A stretch of DNA of 64,000 nucleotides, taken from Streptomyces radicis (GTDB taxonomy: Bacteria > Actinomycetota > Actinomycetes > Streptomycetales > Streptomycetaceae). The stretch covers positions 124,001 through 188,000 of the forward strand of contig NZ_RBDY01000002.1 of NCBI RefSeq assembly GCF_003626575.1, in the 5' to 3' direction. Position numbers and translations under genes: made by a program. Positions 36,168-45,723 of the stretch are shown here, one piece after another; positions within the stretch are counted from its first letter, which is position 1; every line of letters starts with the position of its first letter. A model generated the notes under the pieces. It worked only from the letters and a program-made list of their open reading frames with translations. It did not search any database and was not told the DNA's origin.

Positions 36168-37001
36168 TCAGCGGCGGCGGCGCAGGGCGCGGGCCACGAC
36201 GATGGCCGTCGCCACCGCGGCCGCCGCCGCGGGGGCCGCCCAGCGCAGCGTGGCCACGGGGACCGACGTGCGCCCAGGGGCGGGCTCGGGGGCGTAACGG
36301 CCGCGCGGCGGCGCGTGGTCCACCTCCTCCGCGCTGCGCCCGATCATCGTGCGGCGCGCGAAGTCCGCCTCGGGCTCGGGGGCCTCCTCCTCGACGCCGG
36401 GGTCGAGCGTGGGCGGCGGGATGTCGAGGTCGGCGGGCTCCGCCACGGAGTCCGGCGGGGGCGGGATGCCGGGGATGGCGCGCTCGTTGTCGCCAGGCTC
36501 GCCGATGCCGCCGGGCACCGGGGGCCCGCCCTCGGCGGCCGCCCCCTCGGCGGCCGACTCGGCGGCCAGCGCCACCTCGTCGGCGAGCGCCTCGGCGAAA
36601 CGATCCAGCAGGCGCCGCCCCGCCGCCTCGCGCTGCTGCGGCTCGAACTCGTCGAGGCGGCCCTTGGCCTCCACCGCCCCGCCGAACGCCAGCACCGTCC
36701 CCGTGCCGTCGTCCGACGGCCTGGGCACGACGGTCAGCAGCAGCGTCGCCGAGCCGGTGCCGCGGGCCTCGTGGCCCTGCGCCTCGACCGCGAACCCCTC
36801 GCCGCGCGGGATGACCGTGAGCCCGCCGCGATAGGTGAGGGAGGAGGAGCCGATCCGCAGCCGCAGCCGCCCGGCGGGGGCCAGGGGGTCGCCCTCGGGG
36901 TCGAGCCGGAGCCCGGGCACGCAGCGGGCCGCCCGCTCGGGCTCGCCGAGCGCCCTCGCCACGGCGGCGATGTCACAGGGCAGGAAGACCTCGTGCTCCA
37001 T
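36168..37001 (-). CDS. SRPBCC (CoxG-like) protein with C-terminal membrane anchor
   Basis: 277 aa. The first 150 residues form an SRPBCC-type helix-grip domain (EHEVFLPCDIAAVARALGEPE, VPGLRLDPEG, LTYRGGLTVIPRGEGFAVEAQGHEARGTGSA, ending LDRFAEALADEV). A long acidic, Pro/Gly-rich linker follows (about 155-240). One hydrophobic segment (VATLRWAAPAAAAAVATAIVVA) with an RALRRRR tail anchors it, so the ligand-binding domain faces the cytoplasm. Start at ATG 37001. The ligand is unknown. Confidence 0.85.
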   Translation of the reverse strand: MEHEVFLPCDIAAVARALGEPERAARCVPGLRLDPEGDPLAPAGRLRLRIGSSSLTYRGGLTVIPRGEGFAVEAQGHEARGTGSATLLLTVVPRPSDDGTGTVLAFGGAVEAKGRLDEFEPQQREAAGRRLLDRFAEALADEVALAAESAAEGAAAEGGPPVPGGIGEPGDNERAIPGIPPPPDSVAEPADLDIPPPTLDPGVEEEAPEPEADFARRTMIGRSAEEVDHAPPRGRYAPEPAPGRTSVPVATLRWAAPAAAAAVATAIVVARALRRRR

Positions 37002-37100
37002 GGCGCGGAGCCTACCCACTGCCCGGCGCATAAGGCATGCGGAAGGACACCGAGCCCCGGCTGTCGAGCCGCACGGCCGACCGGGCGCCCGAGCGGCGGA

Positions 37101-37991
37101 TCAGGCCAGCGGCGACCGTGCCCCGAAGGCGCCGGAAGGACGGTCGAGCGCCTCGAGCACCCCCGCGCCCCCGCCGCCCGCCCACAGGACCGTCACCTCG
37201 GCGCCCGCCAGGCCATGGCGCTCCCGCGCCTCCCCCACCACCTCGTCCTCGGCGGCCCGCTCGAGCGGCCCCACCGCCGCCGCGCACGCCACCAGCACGC
37301 CGATCACGGCGGCGTTCAGCAGGAAGAGGCGCCGCCTGGCCCGCCGCGACAGGTCGCCGCGGAAGAGCCACAGCACCACCACGGCCCCGGCCAGGGCGTT
37401 GACGACGCCGGTGGCGAGCGCGGCGTTCATCTGGCCGAGCAGCGGGAGCAGGATGAACGGGAACGCCAGGCCGCCGAGCAGCGCCCCGACGTAGTCGGCC
37501 GCTGACAGGTCGGCCACGGCCCGGTCGGCGTCCTGCTCCCTGATGCGCTGGATCAGCGTCATCAGCAGCGGCATCTCCGCGCCGATCAGCACGCCGATGG
37601 CGAGCGAGCACGCGACCAGTAACGGGCGCGCGTCGCCGAAGAGCAGGAAGCACAGGTGGAGAAGCGTCGCCGAGCAGCCGCCGATGAGCGCGAGCAGCGC
37701 CTCGATCAGCCCGAAGTTGACCGAAGGGCGCACCCGGAGCCGCTTGGCGCCCAGCGAGCCGATGCCCATGGCGAAGACCATGAGCGAGAGCACGACGGAC
37801 GTATAGGTGACGGTCTCCCCGACCAGGTAGTCCGCGAGGGCGATCAGCTCGAGCTCGTAGACCAGGCCGCAGGCGGCGCAGACGAAGACGGCGGCGAGAA
37901 CCAGAAAGCGCCCGATCCCCGCCGACACGGGGAGCCCTACGGCCGCCGGACGCGCGGCAGTTGGGCTCTCCGCTTCGGGCGTGTCGATCAT
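37101..37991 (-). CDS. Truncated polyamine aminopropyltransferase, membrane domain only
   Basis: 296 aa. Seven hydrophobic segments with the streptomycete membrane spermidine-synthase-like pattern: [82 protein letters not shown]. Full-length relatives are about 530-570 aa, with a methyltransferase-like catalytic half after the last helix. Here the protein ends 50 residues after the helices ([16 protein letters not shown]), with only 100 bp before the next gene, so the catalytic half is gone. The ATG overlaps the DUF2617 stop. It may persist as a transporter-like protein or be decaying. Confidence 0.75.
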   Translation of the reverse strand: MIDTPEAESPTAARPAAVGLPVSAGIGRFLVLAAVFVCAACGLVYELELIALADYLVGETVTYTSVVLSLMVFAMGIGSLGAKRLRVRPSVNFGLIEALLALIGGCSATLLHLCFLLFGDARPLLVACSLAIGVLIGAEMPLLMTLIQRIREQDADRAVADLSAADYVGALLGGLAFPFILLPLLGQMNAALATGVVNALAGAVVVLWLFRGDLSRRARRRLFLLNAAVIGVLVACAAAVGPLERAAEDEVVGEARERHGLAGAEVTVLWAGGGGAGVLEALDRPSGAFGARSPLA

Positions 37992-38560
37992 GAACCGAAC
38001 GTTACGTCACACCTCGGGTTCGCCCTGTCACCCACAGGAGTGTACTTTCGGTCGTCGGTCACCGCGAAGACCCGCGTTCTCGTGGTCACCAGGCGGAGCT
38101 CCTGGGGATAGGAGTGCCAGGTCCGCCAGTGCACCTGGTCGTCCTTGCGCTGGGCGAGCAGCGCGGTGAAGGCGTTGGGCTCGCCGGGGAAGAGGGCCGC
38201 GAGGCCGTGCGGGTGCTCCGCGACGAGGGCGAGCAACTCCTGGGCGCGGCCCGCGAACGAGCCGGCGCTCATGCTCTCGACGCGGGCGGCGAACTCGTAC
38301 TCGAAGTTCCCCAGGCGCTTGGACACCCCCAGCGGCAGCGGGGTGTTGCTGCCGGGGATGCAGGCGACGGTCTCCGAGCACGTGCCGTCGCGGCGGTCGA
38401 GCAGCACCTGGTGCGAGGCGCCGAGCACGCGCAACTGCACGTTGGCGCCGTCGAGTCCCAGGTCGAGGGTGGCGAGCGACGGCAGCGGCTCCCGGCCCAG
38501 GGCCCAGGCGAGATCGCTCGCTCGCGTGTCGGTGAAGGCGGTGTGGATCGTGGTGAGCAT
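37988..38560 (-). CDS. DUF2617-family protein
   Basis: 190 aa from ATG 38560 with GGGAGCC upstream. Family features: an N-terminal [37 protein letters not shown] strand, [33 protein letters not shown] and the C-terminal [19 protein letters not shown]. This family travels with the membrane aminopropyltransferase in streptomycetes, as here by a 4-bp overlap. The DUF350, DUF4178 and DUF4247 genes I would expect beside it are missing. Function unknown. Confidence 0.85.
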   Translation of the reverse strand: MLTTIHTAFTDTRASDLAWALGREPLPSLATLDLGLDGANVQLRVLGASHQVLLDRRDGTCSETVACIPGSNTPLPLGVSKRLGNFEYEFAARVESMSAGSFAGRAQELLALVAEHPHGLAALFPGEPNAFTALLAQRKDDQVHWRTWHSYPQELRLVTTRTRVFAVTDDRKYTPVGDRANPRCDVTFGS

Positions 38561-38931
38561 GGGTCGGCTCCCGCATGCGCGCAGTTGAGGGGCGGCGCCG
38601 CCGACCCTCCGGAGACAACGGGACCACCGAATCACGTAACACGCCGCCGCCACAGCGTTTTTACCCAACTTGGCCAGGTTTCCATCCGGTCGGGGACAGG
38701 GTGGGTCAGGTGTTCACCCAGGGGTCGCCCGCAATGCGAACACTTATGCCCGATCAACGCGCGGAGACTCGACGGAACGTCCCCTTACGTCCCGTTAAAA
38801 ACCGAAATGCTGATCACGGCTCTGCGTTCTTCACATCTCGGCTGCACAACGGTCACTGTGGCGCACTTGTTCCCGCACGCGTCTGTGAGGAAGCTCTCGG
38901 CAACTTCACACGAATCGGAAGGGCCCGTTAG
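38561..38931. other. 371-bp intergenic region upstream of the peptide importer
   Basis: No gene seen. The right part is more AT-rich than its surroundings (around 38795-38830, with GTTAAAAACC) and must hold the importer promoter, but I cannot fix a -35/-10 pair with confidence. GGAAGGG lies 9-10 nt before the ATG at 38932. The left part should carry the DUF2617 promoter. Confidence 0.5.
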
Positions 38932-40677
38932 ATGACGCGAATCGGCAGAACGTCGAGGTTCGTCGCGGCCATGCTGGGGGGCGTACTCGTCCTCTCCGCG
39001 TGCGGTGGCGACGATGACGACGACGGCGGCGAGGAGAACCAGAGCGGCGGCACCGGTGGCACCGTCACCTACGGAATGGCCCAGCCGTTCCAGGCATACA
39101 ACAACACCACCGCCTCGGCCAACACGGTGGCCAACGGCCAGGTGACGCAGCAGGTCACCTCCGGATTCTGGACGTTCGGCAACGAGGACGGCCAGCTGAT
39201 AGAGAACACCGAGTTCGGGACGTACGAGCGGACCAGCGAGGACCCGTTGACGGTGGATTACACCATCAACGAGGAAGCCGTGTGGTCCGACGGCGAGTCC
39301 ATCGACTGCGACGACATCCTGCTGTGGTGGACCGCGCAGAGCGGCGCCCTCGACGGGCTGTTCTCCGCGGTCGGCACGCAGGGCGTCGAGGACACCACGA
39401 AGCCCGAGTGCGAGCCGGGCGACAAGGCGTTCCAGCTCGTCTACGACACGCCGTTCGCGGACTGGATCTACAACGGTCCCGGGCACGGCAACAACACCAT
39501 GCTGCCCGCGCACGTGGTGGCCGAGCAGGGCGGGCTGAGCTCCGAGGAGTTCCTCGCGGCGCTCAGGGACGACGACGCCGAAGCGCTCCAGGAGGCGGCG
39601 GCGTTCTTCAACGAGGGCTGGTCCATCGACGGCGCCCTGCCCGACCCGGCGCTGATCCCCTCGTCGGGCCCCTACGTCATCACCGGCTACGAGGCCGAGC
39701 AGTCCGTCACCCTGACGCGCAACGAGAACTACTGGGGTGAGCCGGGCGCCGCCGACACGATCGTGTTCCGCACGATCGCCGAGGAGGAGCAGGTCGCGGC
39801 CCTCCAGAACGGCGAGGTGGACATCATCGAGCCGCAGCCCACCGTCGACCTGGCGAACCAGATCACCGGCGCCTCGAACATCGAGTCGCAGGTCGCCGAG
39901 GAATACACCTACGAGCACCTCGACTTCAACTTCAACGAGGGCCCGTTCTCCGACTCGCTCCCGCTGCGCCAGGCGTTCGCCCTGTGCGTGCCGCGCGAGA
40001 CCCTGGTGACCAACCTGATCCAGCCGGTCGTCCCCGACGCCACCGTCAAGGACGTCAGGAACATCGCGCCCTGGGACCCGGGCTACGACATCGCGATCGA
40101 GGCGTCGTCCGACTCGCTCGAGGAGCTGGGCACCCAGGACATCGAGGCCGCCCGCGCGATCCTCGAGGCCGAGGACGCGATCGGCACCGAGATCACGTTC
40201 TCCACGCTGGACAACCAGCGGCGCAACGACGCGGGCCAGCTGATCACGGCCGCCTGTGAGGAGGCCGGGTTCGAGATCGAGTTCACCGCCGAGCTGGACT
40301 TCTTCGACAGCCGCCTGCCCGAGAACCGCTGGGACGTCGCCATGTTCGCGTGGTCGGGCTCGCCCTCGGTCGCCGGCTGGAACTCCACCTACCGCACGGT
40401 CGGCGAGTGCTCCCCGACCGGCAAGGGCAACAACAACGGGTGCTACTCGAGCGAGGCGATGGACACCCTGCTCGACGAGATCCTGGTGACCTCCGACCTG
40501 GACGAGATCAACCGGATCGCCGGTGAGGTCGAGGCCCTGGCGTGGGAGGACCTGGTGACGATTCCGCTGTACCAGCACCCGGGCATCACCGCCTGGAACC
40601 CCGCTGTGCAGAACGTGCTGCCGAACCCCTCGCAGAACGGCATCACCTGGAACGCCGACACCTGGTCGAGAAGCTGA
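38932..40677 (+). CDS. Oligopeptide ABC importer, substrate-binding lipoprotein (family 5)
   Basis: 581 aa. Lipoprotein signal with lipobox LSAC (Cys24), then an acidic tether (GGDDDDDGGEEN). SBP_bac_5 body: YTINEEAVWSDGESIDCDDILLWWTA, TRNENYWGEPGAADTIVFRTIAEEEQVAALQNGEVDII, LPLRQAFALCVPRETLV, DVAMFAWSGSPS, and a late PLYQHPGITAWNPAVQNV. The protein is very acidic, as usual for streptomycete peptide-binding proteins like BldKB. It captures peptides outside the membrane for the permease genes downstream. Two stem-loops follow the stop, which should raise its yield relative to the permeases. Confidence 0.93.
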   Translation: MTRIGRTSRFVAAMLGGVLVLSACGGDDDDDGGEENQSGGTGGTVTYGMAQPFQAYNNTTASANTVANGQVTQQVTSGFWTFGNEDGQLIENTEFGTYERTSEDPLTVDYTINEEAVWSDGESIDCDDILLWWTAQSGALDGLFSAVGTQGVEDTTKPECEPGDKAFQLVYDTPFADWIYNGPGHGNNTMLPAHVVAEQGGLSSEEFLAALRDDDAEALQEAAAFFNEGWSIDGALPDPALIPSSGPYVITGYEAEQSVTLTRNENYWGEPGAADTIVFRTIAEEEQVAALQNGEVDIIEPQPTVDLANQITGASNIESQVAEEYTYEHLDFNFNEGPFSDSLPLRQAFALCVPRETLVTNLIQPVVPDATVKDVRNIAPWDPGYDIAIEASSDSLEELGTQDIEAARAILEAEDAIGTEITFSTLDNQRRNDAGQLITAACEEAGFEIEFTAELDFFDSRLPENRWDVAMFAWSGSPSVAGWNSTYRTVGECSPTGKGNNNGCYSSEAMDTLLDEILVTSDLDEINRIAGEVEALAWEDLVTIPLYQHPGITAWNPAVQNVLPNPSQNGITWNADTWSRS

Positions 40678-40692
40678 CCGAAGGCGCGCTCC

Positions 40693-40712
40693 GGCCCGCC
40701 GCTCGGCGGGCC
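40693..40712 (+). terminator. Intercistronic hairpin 1 after the binding-protein gene
   Basis: GGCCCGCC/GGCGGGCC stem of 8 bp with a GCTC tetraloop, 15 bp after the stop. Likely an mRNA 3'-end stabiliser or weak attenuator rather than a full stop. Confidence 0.6.
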
Positions 40713-40775
40713 TGGTCGCCCATGGCTCAGGTCCACGGAACGGCAGAGCACCACTGAACGGCATCGCCCGTTCAC

Positions 40776-40806
40776 GGGGCCGGGGGTCGCCCAGACCCCC
40801 GGCCCC
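40776..40806 (+). terminator. Intercistronic hairpin 2, strong attenuator
   Basis: A 13-bp perfect stem (40776-40788 with 40794-40806) and a 5-nt loop, about 90 bp before the permease ATG. The permease genes follow on the same strand without an obvious promoter, so partial read-through is expected. Confidence 0.75.
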
Positions 40807-40894
40807 GCCTGCTGTCGTCCGGGCCGGCTCCCCCCACCGATCCCTGCTGCCCCGCCCACCGTCCGAACCTCCCTGATGCACCAGGAGTTGCGCC

Positions 40895-42406
40895 ATGCTC
40901 GCCTTCATCGTGCGGCGACTCTTCGTCTCGATCTGGGTCTTCCTCGCCGCCTCGGTGGTGATCTTCTTCCTCGCGGTCAACGTGCGTGACCCGCTGTCCG
41001 AGGCCCGGCAGCTGCCGGGCCCCGCCCAGGAGTCGGCCATGGCCGAGATCACCGAGCGGATGCACCTGGACGAGCCGACGATCGTCCGTTATTTCCTCTG
41101 GCTCGCCGACGTGCTCACCGGCGACCTCGGCGTCAACCGCCAGGGCCAGGATGTCAACGCCATGCTGGAGGGCGCGTTCACCGCGACGCTCCAGCTCGTC
41201 ACCGGCGCCACCGTGCTCGCCATCGTCGTCGGCATCACCATCGGCGTCGTCTCGGCGCTGCGGCAGTACACCGCGCTCGATCAGACGGTGACCTTCGTCG
41301 CGTTCATCTGCTTCTCGCTCCCGGTCTTCTGGATCGGCACGCTGCTCAAGCAGTTCCTCGCCCTCGACTTCAACGACTGGCTCGCCGACCCCACGATCTC
41401 GCCGGTGTTCATCGGCGGTATCGCGCTGCTGACCGGCATGGCGTGCGCGTCGATCATCCTCGGCGACCGCAGGACGCGGCTGATCTCCTTCGCCGCCTCC
41501 GCCGCCGCCATGGCCACGCTGCTCGCCGTGCTGTCCGCCACCGAGTGGTTCACCGACCCCGGGCTCGGCCCCTTCGTGGTCGCGCTCTCGGCCGCCGCGG
41601 GCGCCATCGGCTTCACGACGCTCGTGCGCGGCCTCGAGTGGCAACGCCCGCTCCAGGCCGCCCTGATGACCGCGGGCGTCGGCGTGGTCGCCATGTTCGC
41701 CCTCGACCCGGTCCTCGACGACCCCGACGTGCTGACCATCGGCGGCCTCGCCGTGCTGACCGCGGCCGTGAGCGCGGGCATCGGCTGGTACTGGGGCGGC
41801 GACCTCTACCGGCAGGCCGCCATCCCGTCCGCCGTCCTCACCGGCCTGTTCACCGGCGCGGTCATCTTCACCGACCGCATGCTGATGAACTTCGACAACT
41901 ACTCCGCCTCCGTCGGCGGCCGCCCCATCTCCACCGTGGGCGCGGAGACCCCCAACTACGAGGGCACGTTCTGGGAGAGCGGCCTCGACTCGTTCGGCCA
42001 CCTGGCGCTGCCCACCCTGGCCCTGGTGCTGCTCTCCCTGGCGAGCTACACGCGTTACACGCGCGCCAGCATGCTCGAGGTCATGAACCAGGACTATGTC
42101 CGCACCGCGCGGGCCAAGGGCCTGAGCGAGCGGGCCGTGGTCACGCGGCACGTCCTGCGCAACGGCCTCATCCCCATCACCACCCTGGTCGCCTACGACA
42201 TCGGCGCCATCCTGGGCGGCGCGGTGGTGACCGAGCAGGTCTTCGGCTGGTCGGCGATGGGCTCGCTGCTCTTCACCGGCATCGAACAGGGCGACCCGAT
42301 GCCGATCATGGCGTTCTTCCTGGTCACCGGCGGCGCGGTGGTCGTCTTCAACATGCTGGCCGACATCGCCTACGCGTTCGTCGATCCCCGCATCCGGCTG
42401 TCGTAG
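40895..42406 (+). CDS. Oligopeptide ABC importer permease, DppB type with large insertion
   Basis: 503 aa against about 310-340 for ordinary DppB. The N-terminal (1-150: MLAFIVRRLFVSIWVFLAAS, LGVNRQGQDVNAMLEGAFTATLQL, FICFSLPVFWIGTLLKQF) and C-terminal parts (about 365-503: HLALPTLALVLLSLASYTRYTRASMLEVMNQDYVRTARAKGL, with the EAA loop) are standard. Between them sits about 200 residues with five or more extra hydrophobic segments (e.g. FIGGIALLTGMACASIILG, LAVLTAAVSAGIGWYWGG). The core fold is kept, so the insert is probably a genuine extra membrane module. No internal frameshift. Confidence 0.9.
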   Translation: MLAFIVRRLFVSIWVFLAASVVIFFLAVNVRDPLSEARQLPGPAQESAMAEITERMHLDEPTIVRYFLWLADVLTGDLGVNRQGQDVNAMLEGAFTATLQLVTGATVLAIVVGITIGVVSALRQYTALDQTVTFVAFICFSLPVFWIGTLLKQFLALDFNDWLADPTISPVFIGGIALLTGMACASIILGDRRTRLISFAASAAAMATLLAVLSATEWFTDPGLGPFVVALSAAAGAIGFTTLVRGLEWQRPLQAALMTAGVGVVAMFALDPVLDDPDVLTIGGLAVLTAAVSAGIGWYWGGDLYRQAAIPSAVLTGLFTGAVIFTDRMLMNFDNYSASVGGRPISTVGAETPNYEGTFWESGLDSFGHLALPTLALVLLSLASYTRYTRASMLEVMNQDYVRTARAKGLSERAVVTRHVLRNGLIPITTLVAYDIGAILGGAVVTEQVFGWSAMGSLLFTGIEQGDPMPIMAFFLVTGGAVVVFNMLADIAYAFVDPRIRLS

Positions 42407-42421
42407 AGGAGCTGACCGGTC

Positions 42422-43465
42422 ATGACACAGAATCCGCCGGCGTCCGCGCCGGAGAAGGGCCCCGCGAAGGACCCCGCGAAGGACCCCGCCACGGCAGGGG
42501 CCCGACCACCGGGGGCGGCCGACGCCGCCCAGGGCATGGCGGTGGTGGCCCGCTCCCAGGGCCAGCTGGTCCGCCGCCGCTTCCTCCGGCACCGCGGCGC
42601 CCTCGCCGGGATGCTGCTGCTGTTCTTCGTGGTGGCGCTCGCGGTCACCTCGATCGGCGCGGGCCCCCTGCCCGGCTGGTGGGACAAGGACCCCACCACC
42701 ACGGGCAACGTCGTGGGCAACGGCGACCCGACGCTCTCCGTGCTCCCCGACCTCCTCGGCGGGGGCGGCGTCCACCTCGGTGAACACCCCTTCGGCCAGG
42801 ACAACATAGGCCGCGACTACTTCGCCCTCACCATGCGCGGCACCCAGGTGTCGCTGCTGATCGCCATCATCGTCGGCCTGGTCGCCACGCTCGTCGGCAC
42901 CGTGATCGGCGCCGCGGCCGGGTACTTCCGCGGCTGGATCGAGGCCGTGCTGATGCGGGTGACCGACGTGGTCATCGCCATCCCCACCCTGCTGATCGCG
43001 GGCCTGATCGGCGTCATCATCGCGGACAAGGGCGTGGTCCTCTTCGCCCTCTTCCTCGGCCTGGTGGCGTGGACGCAGATCGCCCGCCTGGTGCGCGGCG
43101 AGGTGCTGTCGCTGCGCGAGAAGGAGTTCGTGGAGGCGGCCCGTTCGGTCGGCACCTCGTCCCGCCGGATCATCTTCAAGCACATCCTGCCGAACACGGT
43201 CGGCATCATCATCGTGGCCGCCACGCTCACGATCGCGAGCGCGGTGCTCCTGGAGTCGGCGCTCTCGTTCGTCGGCCTCGGCGTGCAGCCGCCCGACACG
43301 TCGCTCGGCCGGCTGATCACCGAGTACCGGAGCGCGCTGACCGTCAGGCCGTGGCTGTTCTACTGGCCAGGCCTGTTCATCGTCGCCATCGCGCTCTCGG
43401 TGAACTTCATCGGCGACGGCCTGCGCGACGCCTTCGACCCCCGACAGACCCGGGTGCGTGACTGA
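42422..43465 (+). CDS. Oligopeptide ABC importer permease, DppC type
   Basis: 347 aa. An Ala/Lys/Pro-rich cytoplasmic tail (1-45) precedes OppC_N (QLVRRRFLRHRGALAGMLLLFFVVALAV). FGQDNIGRDYFALTMRGTQVSLLIA starts the permease domain, and the EAA loop is LREKEFVEAARSVGTSSRRIIFKHILPN, followed by ESALSFVGLGVQPPDTSLG. It pairs with the DppB-type protein 15 bp upstream. The tail contains the short repeat AKDPAKDPA. Confidence 0.94.
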   Translation: MTQNPPASAPEKGPAKDPAKDPATAGARPPGAADAAQGMAVVARSQGQLVRRRFLRHRGALAGMLLLFFVVALAVTSIGAGPLPGWWDKDPTTTGNVVGNGDPTLSVLPDLLGGGGVHLGEHPFGQDNIGRDYFALTMRGTQVSLLIAIIVGLVATLVGTVIGAAAGYFRGWIEAVLMRVTDVVIAIPTLLIAGLIGVIIADKGVVLFALFLGLVAWTQIARLVRGEVLSLREKEFVEAARSVGTSSRRIIFKHILPNTVGIIIVAATLTIASAVLLESALSFVGLGVQPPDTSLGRLITEYRSALTVRPWLFYWPGLFIVAIALSVNFIGDGLRDAFDPRQTRVRD

Positions 43466-44598
43466 TGTCCCTTCCCCCTGCCACCCCCTCGGTGCCGTCG
43501 CCGTCCTCGCCGCTCGACGCCGCGGTCACCGACGCCGCCGATGAGGTCCACACCGCCAGGACGCTGGCCGACTCGAGCCCGCCCACCGACGAGGAGATCC
43601 TGACCGTCGAGAACCTGACGGTCGAGTTCCCCACCGACGACGGCCTGGTCAAGGCCGTCCGCGGCGTCGACTACACGCTGCACGCCCGCGAAGTGCTCGG
43701 CATCGTGGGCGAGTCGGGCTCGGGCAAGTCGGTCTCCTCGATGGCCGTGATGGGCCTGCTGCCCAAGAACGCCAGGGTGCGCGGCTCCATCCGCTACCGC
43801 GGCCAGGACCTGCTGACGCTGCGCCCGAGGGAGCAGCGCTCGCTGCGCGGCCGGAAGATCGCCATGGTCTTCCAGGACCCGATGACGTCGCTCAACCCGG
43901 TCCGCAGCGTCGGCGACCAGCTCGCCGAGGCCGTTCTCGCCCACCAGCTGGTGCCGCGCAAGAAGGCCCTCGAGCGGGCGCGGGAGATGCTCGAGCTCGT
44001 CGGCATCCCGCAGGCGGGCAAGCGGCTGCGGGCCTACCCCCACGAGTTCTCCGGCGGGATGCGCCAGCGCGTGATGATCGCGATGGCCATCATCAACGAC
44101 CCGGACATCATCATCGCCGACGAGCCCACCACCGCGCTCGACGTGACCGTCCAGGCGCAGATCCTGGAGAAGCTCCTCGAGGTCAAGGACACGGTCAACG
44201 CCGCGATCCTGCTGATCACCCACGACCTCGGCGTCATCGCGGGCATGGCCCACCGCACGCTCGTGATGTACGCGGGCAAGCCCGTGGAGATCGGCGCGAC
44301 GGACCAGGTGTTCTACGAGCCGCGCATGCCGTACACCGCGGGCCTGCTCGGCTCCATCCCCTCCCTCGAGGGCGAGCGTGACGCGCGCCTGCGGCCCATC
44401 GTCGGCACCCCGCCCTCGCTGATCCACCTGCCGCCGGGCTGCCCGTTCTCGCCGCGCTGCCCGCTGGCGAGCGACATCTGCCGCGAGGACGAACCCGCCG
44501 TCACCGACACCGGCGACGGACACCACGCCGCCTGCCACCACAGCGACAAGCTGGCCGAGGCGGCGGACGCCACCGCGTTCTTCAAGGAGGGCCGATGA
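43465..44598 (+). CDS. Oligopeptide ABC importer ATP-binding protein, DppD type
   Basis: 377 aa. Walker A GESGSGKS, signature [12 protein letters not shown], Walker [19 protein letters not shown], switch His in [12 protein letters not shown]. The C-terminal oligopeptide-family domain has four cysteines in the pattern [14 protein letters not shown], then CHH (possible iron-sulfur or zinc site). Shares one base with the preceding stop (TGATG) and overlaps the next gene by 4 bp. Confidence 0.95.
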   Translation: MSLPPATPSVPSPSSPLDAAVTDAADEVHTARTLADSSPPTDEEILTVENLTVEFPTDDGLVKAVRGVDYTLHAREVLGIVGESGSGKSVSSMAVMGLLPKNARVRGSIRYRGQDLLTLRPREQRSLRGRKIAMVFQDPMTSLNPVRSVGDQLAEAVLAHQLVPRKKALERAREMLELVGIPQAGKRLRAYPHEFSGGMRQRVMIAMAIINDPDIIIADEPTTALDVTVQAQILEKLLEVKDTVNAAILLITHDLGVIAGMAHRTLVMYAGKPVEIGATDQVFYEPRMPYTAGLLGSIPSLEGERDARLRPIVGTPPSLIHLPPGCPFSPRCPLASDICREDEPAVTDTGDGHHAACHHSDKLAEAADATAFFKEGR

Positions 44599-45647
44599 CC
44601 ACGCCGAGCGAGCCGACCGCTCTCGAGAAGGACACGGCGGACGGCGGATCCGACGAGCTGCTGAGCGTCTCCGACCTGGTCGTCAACTTCCCCGTCAGGG
44701 GCGGCGGCCTGATCCGCAGGATCACGGGACAGGTCCAGGCCGTCAGCGGCGTCTCGTTCGGCGTGGGCCGGGGCGAGACGCTCGGCGTGGTGGGCGAGTC
44801 GGGCTGCGGCAAGTCCACCACGGGCCGGGCCGTCCTCCAGCTGATCAAGCCCACCTCGGGCTCGGTCCGCTTCGAGGGCCGGGAGATCACCACGCTCACC
44901 GGCAACGCGCTGCGCCAGGTGCAGCGCAGCGCGGGCATGGTGTTCCAGGACCCGTACGCGTCGCTCAACCCCAAGCTGCCGGTCAACGACATCGTCGCCG
45001 AGCCGCTCAAGGTGGCGGGCCGCTGGCGTTCGGGCGGCAAGGAGCGGGTGGCCGAGCTGCTCGAGCTGGTCGGCCTCAGCCCCGAGCACGGCAACCGCTA
45101 CCCGCACGAGTTCTCGGGCGGCCAGCGGCAGCGCATCGGCATCGCCCGCGCGCTGGCCCTCGAGCCGCGGCTGCTCGTGCTCGACGAGCCGGTCTCGGCG
45201 CTCGACGTCTCCGTGCAGGCGGGCATCGTCAACCTGCTCGAGGACCTCCAGGACCGGCTCCGCGTCGCCTATGTCTTCATCGCGCACGACCTGTCGGTGG
45301 TCCGCCACATCTCCGACCGCGTCGCCGTGATGTACCTGGGCCGGATCGTGGAGACGGGCACGCGCGAGGACGTGTACGAGCGGCCCTCGCACCCGTACAC
45401 GCAGGCGCTGCTCTCCGCCGCGCCGCTGGCCGACCCCAGGAAGGAGCGCGCCAGGAAGCGGACGGTGCTGACCGGGGACGTGCCGAGCCCGCTCGACCCG
45501 CCGAGCGGCTGCCGTTTCCGCACCCGGTGCTGGAAGGCGCAGGACATCTGCGCGACCGAGGTGCCCGAGCTGGTCGACCGCGGCTCGGGGCACCCGGTGG
45601 CGTGCCACTTCGCGGAGGACCAGGCGGTCATCCCGGAGACGGTGTAG
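44595..45647 (+). CDS. Oligopeptide ABC importer ATP-binding protein, DppF type
   Basis: 350 aa. Walker [10 protein letters not shown], signature [16 protein letters not shown], Walker [19 protein letters not shown], switch [13 protein letters not shown]. The C-terminal Cys pattern [14 protein letters not shown]...CHF matches DppD. Last gene of the five-gene importer operon; a 12-bp hairpin stem lies 25 bp after the stop. Confidence 0.95.
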   Translation: MTTPSEPTALEKDTADGGSDELLSVSDLVVNFPVRGGGLIRRITGQVQAVSGVSFGVGRGETLGVVGESGCGKSTTGRAVLQLIKPTSGSVRFEGREITTLTGNALRQVQRSAGMVFQDPYASLNPKLPVNDIVAEPLKVAGRWRSGGKERVAELLELVGLSPEHGNRYPHEFSGGQRQRIGIARALALEPRLLVLDEPVSALDVSVQAGIVNLLEDLQDRLRVAYVFIAHDLSVVRHISDRVAVMYLGRIVETGTREDVYERPSHPYTQALLSAAPLADPRKERARKRTVLTGDVPSPLDPPSGCRFRTRCWKAQDICATEVPELVDRGSGHPVACHFAEDQAVIPETV

Positions 45648-45672
45648 GGGGGAGGGACGGCGTAGCGGGGGC

Positions 45673-45704
45673 GCGGCCCCGGGCCCCCGTGCGCCCGGGG
45701 CCGC
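45673..45704. terminator. Bidirectional terminator after the importer operon
   Basis: A 12-bp perfect stem (45673-45684 with 45693-45704) and an 8-nt loop, between the convergent importer and SARP genes. Confidence 0.85.
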
Positions 45705-45723
45705 CGTCCAGGGCGCACCCCTC

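Noticed and set aside
40772..43183. A leftward open frame of about 800 codons opposite the importer permeases
   Set aside because: Full of His/Asp/Glu/Arg/Gln repeats produced by reading membrane-protein codons backwards; no ribosome site.
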